Origin: an uncultured Myxococcales bacterium
GTDB lineage: Bacteria > Myxococcota_A > Bradymonadia > UBA7976 > UBA1532
DNA length: 5,404 bases
Direction of reading: 5' to 3'
NCBI GenBank assembly: GCA_937896275.1
Contig: CALBMW010000463.1
Span: 1 to 5,404 of the forward strand
The position numbers were made by a program, and so were the translations under genes. How positions within the stretch are numbered: position 1 is the first letter of the stretch; the number at the start of each line of letters is the position of its first letter. Shown piece after piece: positions 1-5,149 of this stretch. A model generated the notes under the pieces. The model was not told the DNA's origin. It saw only the letters and a program-made list of their open reading frames with translations, and searched no databases.

Positions 1-1461
1 CTGACCCTCTTCGAAGTCGGCGAAGTCGCTGTCGTGCAGGCCCACCTGCGCGACCTCGTTGATCAACTCCCAGACGTACTGATCCTTCGGCCCCAGGTCG
101 AGCGCCACCCCGAAGTGCGCCCACCCGGGCGGCGTTCCGTTCTGTCCGATGGCCACCTCGGCGATGTGGCAAGACACGTAGCAGTGCTCGCTCACCAGCT
201 CACCGTACTTGGCGAGGCCGGCCCAGGCGATGATGTACTCCAGGTTCCAGGGTTGCAGCAGCCAGACGCTCTGCCCGCCCTCGGGCGTCCCCGGGCCGTT
301 GAGCTCACAGTTGCCCACGCCGTGATCGTTGGTGCAGGCGTCGATGAAGCGATCGGTCTCGGGGATGGTGAAGCGCAGGTCGATGGTCGGGTTGTCCACC
401 AGCCCGCTCACCGAGAAGCGCGCGGGATCGGAGAAATCGAACTCCAGGGGATCGTCGAAGCTGGGCCCGGTGACGTCGGCGATGACGGACACGTAGTCCT
501 TCCCGCCCGTGCCGCCCGCGGCCGGCGTCGCCGACAGGTCGATCCCTTCGAGCACCCTGATGTTGCTGTCCGCGATCACCTGCATGCGGAAGTCGGGGCC
601 AAAGACGGGACCGATGGTCTGAAAGCCGCGCGCGACGACGCCCGGATGACCATCGCGGGGGCCCAGCCGCTCGCCGAGCGTTCGCATGTCGGTCAGCGCG
701 TCGCGCAGCGTCACCGGGATGAAGTCCCGACCGCCCAGGGCGGGGTGCGTGGCCAGCACGTTCTCCTGCATCGAGGCGACGACGGCCTCGGTCGTCAGGA
801 ACTCCTCGGTGCGGCCGATCTCGAGCGTGTCGCTCAGGATCTGGGCGAAGCCGCCGCCGATGCCGGCCAGGTCGGACACGGCCTGCAGGAACTCGATGCT
901 CGTGCCCTCCACGCGAGCGTTGGAGGGGGTCATGGTCAACAGCCGCACCAGCGCGTACTCGGGGCTCGAGCGCCAGTCGCCGGCGCCGCCGCGCCCCACG
1001 AACGAACGCCCGAGGGGTGTCAGATCGCAGTCTGCATGCGGATCGGGATCGTCCAGGCGCCAACCGTCGCCGCACGCGGCCTTCACCTGGTCGAGCGTGT
1101 TGCGCAGCAAGGGCCCGCTGTCGAGCTCCAGGAGCACGACGTCATCGGCCACCGCGCCGAGCAGCTCGCCGACCTCGGCCCGGCTCATGTCGAGCGGCAG
1201 CGGCGGCGGCGGCTCGTCGTCGATGCGCAGCACCAGGGCGCTCTCGCCCGTCCAGCCGTCGCCCGCGTCGGCGACCGGCGGTGCCACGTGCATGTCGGCC
1301 GTCCCAGCGCCCACGGACGCGTCCTTCGCCGAACCGGCGGGCGTGCTGTAGTTGTCCGCGCAGCCGGCGGCGCCCAGAAGGAGCGTCCCGGCGAGCGCCG
1401 TCGCGAGCGTCGAGGCGAAACGGGCGTGACCCCCCAGGCAGGCGGCGATGGAACCTGTCAT
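1..1461 (-). CDS. Putative outer membrane lipoprotein paired with a FadL porin (3' end outside window)
   Basis: The open frame runs from ATG (1461-1459) to the left edge without a stop, giving 487 residues of an incomplete protein. The N-terminus looks like a lipoprotein signal: a hydrophobic stretch around residues 16-33 ends in LLLGAAGC, so Cys34 is the likely lipidated residue. Ala35 at +2 fits outer membrane sorting. A low-complexity linker rich in Ala, Gly, Asp and Pro follows to about residue 90 and includes PPPPLPL. The remaining Cys residues come in close pairs (130/145, 376/385, 427/431), as in disulfide-bonded exported proteins. I recognise no catalytic motif and assign no enzyme function. 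The start lies 5 bases after the stop of the FadL-like gene, with only a weak GAAGAG as ribosome site, so translation is probably coupled. Co-transcription suggests it works with the porin in outer membrane uptake. Gene and lipoprotein status are well supported; the role is inferred. Confidence 0.8.
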   Translation of the reverse strand, partial: MTGSIAACLGGHARFASTLATALAGTLLLGAAGCADNYSTPAGSAKDASVGAGTADMHVAPPVADAGDGWTGESALVLRIDDEPPPPLPLDMSRAEVGELLGAVADDVVLLELDSGPLLRNTLDQVKAACGDGWRLDDPDPHADCDLTPLGRSFVGRGGAGDWRSSPEYALVRLLTMTPSNARVEGTSIEFLQAVSDLAGIGGGFAQILSDTLEIGRTEEFLTTEAVVASMQENVLATHPALGGRDFIPVTLRDALTDMRTLGERLGPRDGHPGVVARGFQTIGPVFGPDFRMQVIADSNIRVLEGIDLSATPAAGGTGGKDYVSVIADVTGPSFDDPLEFDFSDPARFSVSGLVDNPTIDLRFTIPETDRFIDACTNDHGVGNCELNGPGTPEGGQSVWLLQPWNLEYIIAWAGLAKYGELVSEHCYVSCHIAEVAIGQNGTPPGWAHFGVALDLGPKDQYVWELINEVAQVGLHDSDFADFEEGQ

Positions 1462-1466
1462 TCGAC

Positions 1467-2930
1467 TCACTCTTCGTCTCCCCCGCCGAAGCGCAGGCGC
1501 AGGTGCGCACCGACCAGGGCGATGAACAGATTGTAGGTCCCGTTGCCCAGGTCGTAGTCCGAGTCCTCGACGCTGCGCGGCAGCAGCACCTGCAGCCGCG
1601 CGTCGCCCAACACGCTGACGCTGTCGGTGGCGTCCCAGCCGAGCGCCCCGGTGAAGACCAGGCGGTGCCCGTCGGGCGAGGCGGCGTCGATCGTCTGGTC
1701 CGGGCTGGCCGGCGACTGGTAGCCAAGGCCCGCGCCCCACCACAGCGATGGCCGCACCTGATCGCGCACGTGCACCTGCGCGTGCACCGCGTCCTGCCAA
1801 TTGCGGGGCAGGGCCACGTCGCTGGTCGACGGGAGGCCCAGCTCCGGCTGCGCCAGATCCGGTGACTCGAGCGTGATGCGGAAGGCGTCGAGCGACGACC
1901 ACTGCACCCAGGCCACGTCCAGGCCCAGCGTCCACCGATCGCTGAGGGCGTGCAGGACGCCGGCGTTCACTCGCCGCGGCAGGTTGATGCGGAGTCGACC
2001 ATCGCCCTGGACCAGCGGCGCGTAGTGCAGCCCATTCTGGGCCAGATCGCGGGTGAAGAAGTCGTCGCTCAAATCGAGGGCGAAGTCGCCGCGGAAGTCG
2101 GCCTCGCTGCCGTGATCGTAGGTGAGGCCGACGCTCGTGTGGCGGGTCGGCTCGATGGCCACCCCCACGTTGAAGGTCACGCCGTGGGAGGTGGCGTCGG
2201 TGAGGCTGAAAGGGCGCGCCAGCACCTGCAGCTCGCGCACCGAGGGCGGCGCGTCGAGGCCGAAGTCGTTGGGCTGGTCGATGGGCGGTCGGCCGAGGGC
2301 GTCGCCGAAGTCGTCGACCGCGGCGAAGTCCTGGACGCGCTTGATGGACGCCACGCCCAGCTCGTAGGAGACGCTGCCCCCGATGCTCACCGCGTCGTGC
2401 ACGCGCACGCCGACGCCCGCCGCGATGCGGGTGACCGAGAGGAAGACCTCCTGGAGGGCGAAGCGCTGGGCGCCGTCCGCGGGGAACTTCAGGGGCGCCG
2501 CATAGGGCACGTACAAGCCCACGCCGACGCTGGCGCGCCGCGGGATCACCGGCCAGACGAAGAAAGCGTCGGCCGAGCCGGCGATCGGCACGGCGGAGGC
2601 TTCGTCGGCGGTCCCGGTCTTGCTCGGATCCAGATCGCGGACGGGCTCGGCGAACTCGAAGCCGTCCTCGTGCTGATAGGCGGCGCGCCGCTCACGCGTG
2701 TAGCCCACGCGGCCGGCGACGAAGGCCGCGCCCACCATCAGGTCGGCGCGGTCGAAGAAGCCGAGTTGGGCGGGGTTCCAGTAGAGCGCGGCGGGGTCAC
2801 GGATGGCCGGACCCGACAGGACGCTCCCGATGGTGGGTCCGTCCAGGCCCGAGGCGCGCGCGCCCTCAGGCCCGGACGCGAGGATGGTCAAAGCGGCCAG
2901 GCCGCCCAAGAGCCATGCGGTGCGTCGCAC
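1467..2930 (-). CDS. FadL/OmpP1-family outer membrane transport protein
   Basis: This 487-residue protein is predicted to be a FadL-type outer membrane beta-barrel, a family that moves long-chain fatty acids or other hydrophobic compounds across the outer membrane. Residues 1-26 form a Sec signal peptide (MRRTAWLLGGL..., cleavage probably after A-R-A). The mature N-terminus has the family's plug-like region with DPAALYWNPAQLGFF at residues 45-59. Alternating strand-like segments follow, such as SVGVGLYVPY, SIGGSVSYELG, WTLGLDVAWVQW and WWGAGLGYQS. The last strand, ALVGAHLRLRF, ends in the aromatic residue typical of barrel proteins, followed by a short GGGDEE tail. Length matches the family (about 400-500 residues). 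The start is GTG at 2930: AGGGG (2943-2939) sits 8 bases upstream and the signal peptide begins directly there. It is the first gene of an operon with the downstream lipoprotein. A GATACT box near 2966-2961 is only a weak -10 candidate. The substrate cannot be read from sequence. Confidence 0.88.
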   Translation of the reverse strand: MRRTAWLLGGLAALTILASGPEGARASGLDGPTIGSVLSGPAIRDPAALYWNPAQLGFFDRADLMVGAAFVAGRVGYTRERRAAYQHEDGFEFAEPVRDLDPSKTGTADEASAVPIAGSADAFFVWPVIPRRASVGVGLYVPYAAPLKFPADGAQRFALQEVFLSVTRIAAGVGVRVHDAVSIGGSVSYELGVASIKRVQDFAAVDDFGDALGRPPIDQPNDFGLDAPPSVRELQVLARPFSLTDATSHGVTFNVGVAIEPTRHTSVGLTYDHGSEADFRGDFALDLSDDFFTRDLAQNGLHYAPLVQGDGRLRINLPRRVNAGVLHALSDRWTLGLDVAWVQWSSLDAFRITLESPDLAQPELGLPSTSDVALPRNWQDAVHAQVHVRDQVRPSLWWGAGLGYQSPASPDQTIDAASPDGHRLVFTGALGWDATDSVSVLGDARLQVLLPRSVEDSDYDLGNGTYNLFIALVGAHLRLRFGGGDEE

Positions 2931-3057
2931 GTTCCGTTCCCCTGCGATTCGTGGCGCAGAGTATCACCGGCGCGCGGGGCAGCGCACCCGCCTCGCGAAA
3001 GCGGCGCCCGTGGATCGGCACGTCAACCCGTCGCGTCAGCGATTTGGGGGCTGCCCG

Positions 3058-3153
3058 ATCGAAGTGCAAATCGAAGTGCAAAATCGAAGTGTCGGGCACT
3101 TCTTTGGAGGTGTTTGCGGAAGTGCTGCGGAAGTGCCGGGCACCTCTTTGCGG
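3058..3153. repeat. Palindromic repeat cluster 1 with short tandem half-sites
   Basis: The cluster begins with three tandem copies of ATCGAAGTG, the first two extended as ATCGAAGTGCAA (3058, 3070, 3083). The third copy continues into a palindrome with arms GAAGTG (3086-3091) and CACTTC (3097-3102). A left half-site GAAGTGCTGCG (3119-3129) follows, then a full unit GAAGTGCCGGGCACCTC (3130-3146) ending in TTTGCGG. The full unit shares its core with clusters 2 and 3 but has G as the central base. The first two tandem copies are followed by CAAA and are more A/T-rich than the surroundings. Repeats and palindromes are read directly; function is unknown. Confidence 0.8.
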
Positions 3154-3164
3154 CCCCGGGCGCC

Positions 3165-3178
3165 CGCCCCGCGGGGCG
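3165..3178. repeat. Perfect 14-nt palindrome
   Basis: CGCCCCGCGGGGCG is identical to its own reverse complement and lies between repeat clusters 1 and 2 in the divergent promoter region. It could be an operator for a dimeric regulator or simply a G/C-rich chance palindrome. It does not share sequence with the neighbouring repeat family. Confidence 0.5.
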
Positions 3179-3206
3179 AGTTCACCCCGGTCGTGCTGAT
3201 CCTGCC

Positions 3207-3288
3207 TGCGGCAGAAGTGCCTGGCACTTCTCTGGGCAGAAGTGCCTGGGCAGAAGTGCCTGGCACTTCTCTGGGCACTTCCTTGCGG
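3207..3288. repeat. Palindromic repeat cluster 2, with one hairpin nested in another
   Basis: There are two perfect 19-nt palindromes AGAAGTGCCTGGCACTTCT (3213-3231 and 3252-3270), each with 9-bp arms and a central T. A left half-site GAAGTGCC (3239-3246) lies before the second palindrome and a right half-site GGCACTTC (3274-3281) after it. These two half-sites are exactly complementary, so the second palindrome sits inside a longer inverted repeat spanning 3239-3281. The cluster starts at TGCGG (3207-3211) and ends at TTGCGG (3283-3288). Compared with cluster 3 the right arm is CACTTC instead of CACCTC. It resembles REP/BIME-type dispersed palindromes; that class assignment is inferred. Confidence 0.85.
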
Positions 3289-3347
3289 CCCTGGGCGGAC
3301 CTGAAGAGGCGTGCGGGCGAGCGGTGGCCGGTGTAAAGCTACCCGGC

Positions 3348-3854
3348 ATGAGCGATCCCCCCTTTCGTTTCTGCCCGCGCTGCGCGACGCCGTTGGCGCC
3401 CCGCGAGATCGCTGGGGACGACGCTGCCCGCCCCCGCCTGGCCTGCCCGGCCTTGGGCTGCGGCTTCGTGTACTGGGACAACCCAGTGCCGGTGGTGGCG
3501 GCCATCGTCGAGCGCCCCGACGGCGTGGTGCTGGTGCGCAGCAAGGGCTGGCCCGAGACGTGGTTCGGCCTGGTGACCGGCTTCCTCGAGCGGGGCGAGT
3601 CGCCCGAGGAGGGGGTGCTGCGCGAGGTCGCCGAGGAGCTGGGGCTCGTCGCCACGCTGGGTGACTTCGTGGGCGTGTACCCCTTCCACCAGGCCAACCA
3701 GATCATCATGGCCTGGCACGTGCGCGCCGAGGGCGAGGTTCGCCTGGGCGACGAGCTGGCCGCCTTCAAGTCCATCCCGGTCGAGAGGCTGCGGCCCTGG
3801 CCCTTCGCCACGGGCGACGCGGTGCGCGACTGGCTGGCGCGCCGACGAGGCTGA
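3348..3854 (+). CDS. Zinc-ribbon NUDIX hydrolase
   Basis: This 168-residue cytosolic enzyme is predicted to hydrolyse a nucleoside diphosphate linked to another group (NUDIX superfamily). Residues 9-38 form a zinc ribbon: Cys9-x2-Cys12 and Cys33-x4-Cys38, followed by FVYWDNPVPVVAAIV, as in the NADH pyrophosphatase branch. The NUDIX box is complete at residues 78-100 (G78, E84, R92-E93, E96-E97, G99), with the metal-binding REVAEE core intact. It is not canonical NudC: it lacks the large N-terminal domain, and the SQPWPFPxS substrate motif expected after the box is replaced by YPFHQANQ (111-118). A PWPF motif occurs near the C-terminus (150-153). ATG 3348 was chosen because the protein then begins just before the zinc ribbon. 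No clear ribosome site precedes it, so a leaderless or very short-leader mRNA is possible. An in-frame GTG at 3324 is the alternative start. Palindromic repeats lie on both sides. The substrate is unknown. Confidence 0.9.
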   Translation: MSDPPFRFCPRCATPLAPREIAGDDAARPRLACPALGCGFVYWDNPVPVVAAIVERPDGVVLVRSKGWPETWFGLVTGFLERGESPEEGVLREVAEELGLVATLGDFVGVYPFHQANQIIMAWHVRAEGEVRLGDELAAFKSIPVERLRPWPFATGDAVRDWLARRRG

Positions 3855-3865
3855 GCAGGGCGTCC

Positions 3866-4112
3866 GCGGGCAGAAGTGCTGCGGCAGAAGTGCCAGGCAC
3901 CTCTTTGGGCAGGGCAGAAGTGCCAGGCACCTCTTTGGGCAGGGCAGAAGTGCCAGGGCAGAAGTGCCAGGCACCTCTTTGGGCAGGGCAGAAGTGCGGC
4001 AGGGCAGAAGTGCCAGGCACCTCTTTGGGCACCTCTTTGGGCAGAAGTGCCAGGCACCTCTTTGGGCACCTCTTTGGGCAGGCACCTCTTCGGGCACCTC
4101 GTTGCGGGCAGA
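3866..4112. repeat. Palindromic repeat array (cluster 3), 5 full and 7 half units
   Basis: Five full units GAAGTGCCAGGCACCTC start at 3887, 3917, 3961, 4007 and 4044. Each is preceded by GGCA and followed by TTTGGGCA; the simplest spacing is 30 bases. Three left-only halves begin at 3873, 3947 and 3991. Four right-only halves (CACCTC) begin at 4030, 4067, 4083 and 4095. The array fills nearly the whole gap between the convergent NUDIX and VOC genes. It starts 11 bases after the NUDIX stop and ends directly against the VOC stop codon. GCGGGCAGA occurs at both outer ends (3866-3874 and 4104-4112). On the plus strand each stem has one A-C mismatch, which becomes a G-U wobble in RNA from the minus strand. 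It could act as a transcription terminator or mRNA-stabilising element for both genes; that is inferred. Confidence 0.88.
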
Positions 4113-4904
4113 TCAGGGGCCTCCCACGCGCTGGCCCACGGCGATCTTGTGGCCGTCGGGATCACTCAGCACGAAGTCGAGCATGCCCCAGGGCTGCGGC
4201 GTGAGCGGGTGCGCGAGGCTCACGCCCGCGCCCTTGCAGGCCCGGTGCAGCGGGCGTACGTCGGTCACCTCCAGGTAGACGGCAGCCCAGGGCAGCGGCA
4301 AGGGTTCGAAGGTCGCGACGAGCGCGATGGATGCCGCGTGGCGCTGCAGCAGTGCGAAGGCCGGGGGGCCGGCCATGCGGGCCACCGCCTCGAAGCCCAG
4401 GTGCGTGGCGTAGAAGGCGACGCTGCGCTCCACGTCGGCGACGCCCAGCGTCGGCCGCGCGCCCAGGAAGCGTTGGTCGGCGATCGGGGCCGCCGGCACG
4501 CTGTGCGCGAAGGGCGAGGCCGAGCCCGCCGGAGGCTCCCACAGCTCGATCTTGTTGCCCTCGGGATCGAGGACCCAGCCGAAGCGCCCGTACTCGAAGG
4601 ACTCGGCCGTCCCCACCTCGGTCACCCCCGCCGCGCGCAGGGCGGCCAGCAGGCCCTCGAGATCATCGACCCGGTAGTTGACCATGAAGGTGGACGCGCT
4701 GGGCGCGAAGTAGGTCGTCTCCTGCTTGAAGACGCTCCAGATGGTGGCGCCCCGATCGTCGGGGGCGTCAGCCGCGCGCCAACCGAAGACGACCTCTCCG
4801 TCGGGGCCGGCGCGCAGGCCGAGGTGCTCGGCGTACCAGGCGCGCAGCGCCTCGGGGTCCCGTGCGCGCATGAAGATGCCGCCAAGGCCGGTCACCGTCG
4901 CCAT
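4113..4904 (-). CDS. Two-domain VOC (glyoxalase/bleomycin-resistance-like) protein
   Basis: This 263-residue cytosolic protein consists of two vicinal-oxygen-chelate (VOC) domains in tandem. Domain 1 (about residues 4-125) reads GLGGIFMRARDPEALRAWY...HLGL, then FMVNYRVDDLEGLL and GWVLDPEGNKIELWEPP. Domain 2 (about 146-260) has LGVADVERSVAFYATHLGF, YLEVTDV and FVLSDPDGHKIAV. A Pro/Ala linker joins them. Glu120 in NKIELW is a candidate metal ligand, but the first beta-strand (GGIF) lacks the usual His/Gln ligand, so classical glyoxalase I chemistry is doubtful. VOC proteins include dioxygenases, isomerases, antibiotic-binding proteins and many of unknown role. I chose ATG 4904 over an in-frame ATG 36 bases upstream because GGAGGAGG sits 8 bases before it. 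The gene stands alone: it converges on the NUDIX gene across the repeat array and is divergent from the lipoprotein gene on its other side. Confidence 0.88.
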   Translation of the reverse strand: MATVTGLGGIFMRARDPEALRAWYAEHLGLRAGPDGEVVFGWRAADAPDDRGATIWSVFKQETTYFAPSASTFMVNYRVDDLEGLLAALRAAGVTEVGTAESFEYGRFGWVLDPEGNKIELWEPPAGSASPFAHSVPAAPIADQRFLGARPTLGVADVERSVAFYATHLGFEAVARMAGPPAFALLQRHAASIALVATFEPLPLPWAAVYLEVTDVRPLHRACKGAGVSLAHPLTPQPWGMLDFVLSDPDGHKIAVGQRVGGP

Positions 4905-4912
4905 GCTCGTCG

Positions 4913-4920
4913 CCTCCTCC
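4913..4920 (-). promoter_or_regulatory. Ribosome binding site of the VOC gene
   Basis: GGAGGAGG on the minus strand lies 8 bases before ATG 4904. This strong Shine-Dalgarno match decides the start in favour of MATVTGLGG rather than the longer reading from 4940. The extra 12 residues of that longer reading lie upstream of the first VOC strand. Confidence 0.8.
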
Positions 4921-4960
4921 GCGCCGTGGTGAGGGGCCACGCTAGCCCAGTCCAGACGGC

Positions 4961-5024
4961 CTGTCAGCCCGGGCGTCGACCGACCTGTCGGGCCAACAGG
5001 TCACTGTCAGGCGGCCCTGTCAGG
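4961..5024. promoter_or_regulatory. CTGTC[A/G]G box cluster with inverted repeat; candidate activator sites
   Basis: Four copies of CTGTC[A/G]G occur at 4961, 4985, 5004 and 5017. The last two are identical 8-mers, CTGTCAGG. The second copy is part of an inverted repeat with 7-bp arms GACCTGT (4982-4988) and ACAGGTC (4996-5002) and a 7-base loop. The cluster lies roughly 80-140 bases upstream of the start predicted from the sigma-54 promoter, where enhancer-binding activators usually bind. The repeats are seen; the activator role is inferred. They could instead serve the divergent VOC gene. Confidence 0.5.
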
Positions 5025-5075
5025 CCAGCTTGACGCTGACGGAGCGATCGGGACCGCCCGTGGCCGAAGAGCGCG

Positions 5076-5092
5076 TTGGCACGACCGCTGCA
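5076..5092 (+). promoter_or_regulatory. Sigma-54 (-24/-12) promoter for the lipoprotein gene
   Basis: TTGGCACGACCGCTGCA matches the sigma-54 consensus YTGGCACG-N4-TTGCW except for C in place of the first T of the -12 element. The invariant GG (5078-5079) and GC (5090-5091) have the required spacing. Transcription would begin near 5103, leaving a leader of about 47 bases before ATG 5150. Sigma-54 promoters need an ATP-using enhancer-binding protein, so this gene is probably switched on by a specific signal. No housekeeping -35/-10 pair was seen in the same stretch. Confidence 0.72.
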
Positions 5093-5115
5093 CAGGGAAC
5101 GAGTGTCCCCGAAAC

Positions 5116-5130
5116 GCGGTGAGACACCGC
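5116..5130 (+). other. Leader hairpin in the 5' UTR
   Basis: GCGGTG-AGA-CACCGC forms a perfect 6-bp G/C-rich stem with a 3-base loop, ending 7 bases before the AAGGA ribosome site (5138-5142). If transcription begins near 5103, it lies in the mRNA leader and could stabilise the message or affect ribosome loading. It is not followed by a U-run, so it does not look like a terminator. Confidence 0.5.
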
Positions 5131-5149
5131 AAACCGAAAGGAAATCAAT

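Larger units (their letters stand above)
2931..3347. other. Divergent intergenic region between the FadL operon and the NUDIX gene
   Basis: This 417-base region has no credible gene. From 2931 to about 3057 it is plain leader DNA of the FadL operon, with the AGGGG ribosome site at 2939-2943 (minus strand) and no convincing -35/-10 pair. From 3058 to 3153 lies repeat cluster 1, at 3165-3178 a perfect palindrome, and from 3207 to 3288 repeat cluster 2. The last 59 bases before the NUDIX start contain no obvious Shine-Dalgarno sequence. A short A-rich patch (GTAAAG, 3333-3338) might belong to a promoter close to the start codon. Both promoters must lie in this region, so the repeats sit inside or beside divergent regulatory DNA. 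Confidence 0.7.

Noticed and set aside
166..183. CxxxCH (C427-YVS-C431-H432) as a heme c attachment motif in the lipoprotein
   Set aside because: The standard motif is CxxCH, and no partner axial ligand or cytochrome context is visible. The other cysteines are also in close pairs, so a disulfide is more likely.
34..1536. 500-codon open frame on the plus strand
   Set aside because: It is antisense to the lipoprotein gene, whose product has a signal peptide and folded-protein composition. The plus frame gives a His/Arg/Val-rich sequence with no recognisable domain, a common by-product of G/C-rich third codon positions.
1950..3854. 634-codon plus-strand frame ending in the NUDIX domain, apparently a fusion protein
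   Set aside because: The first part is antisense to the FadL-like gene and the middle crosses repeat clusters 1 and 2. Only the last 168 codons from ATG 3348 look like a protein.
3887..3906. Classical intrinsic terminator in cluster 3
   Set aside because: The stem is followed by only TCTTT and then GGG, so there is no proper U-run. A termination role for the whole array remains possible but is not a standard call.
3866..4112. CRISPR array
   Set aside because: The repeats are 17-30 nt with no unique spacers: the sequence between cores is itself conserved linker. No cas gene is present.
3182..4165. Minus-strand frames with repeated KEVPGTSA and similar peptides
   Set aside because: They are translations of the palindromic DNA repeats joined to the antisense of the NUDIX gene. 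The peptide repeat is a by-product of the DNA repeat.
3876..5033. Plus-strand frame starting with QKCQAPLWAG repeats
   Set aside because: It reads through cluster 3 and then antisense to the VOC gene, which has clear domains and a strong ribosome site on the other strand.
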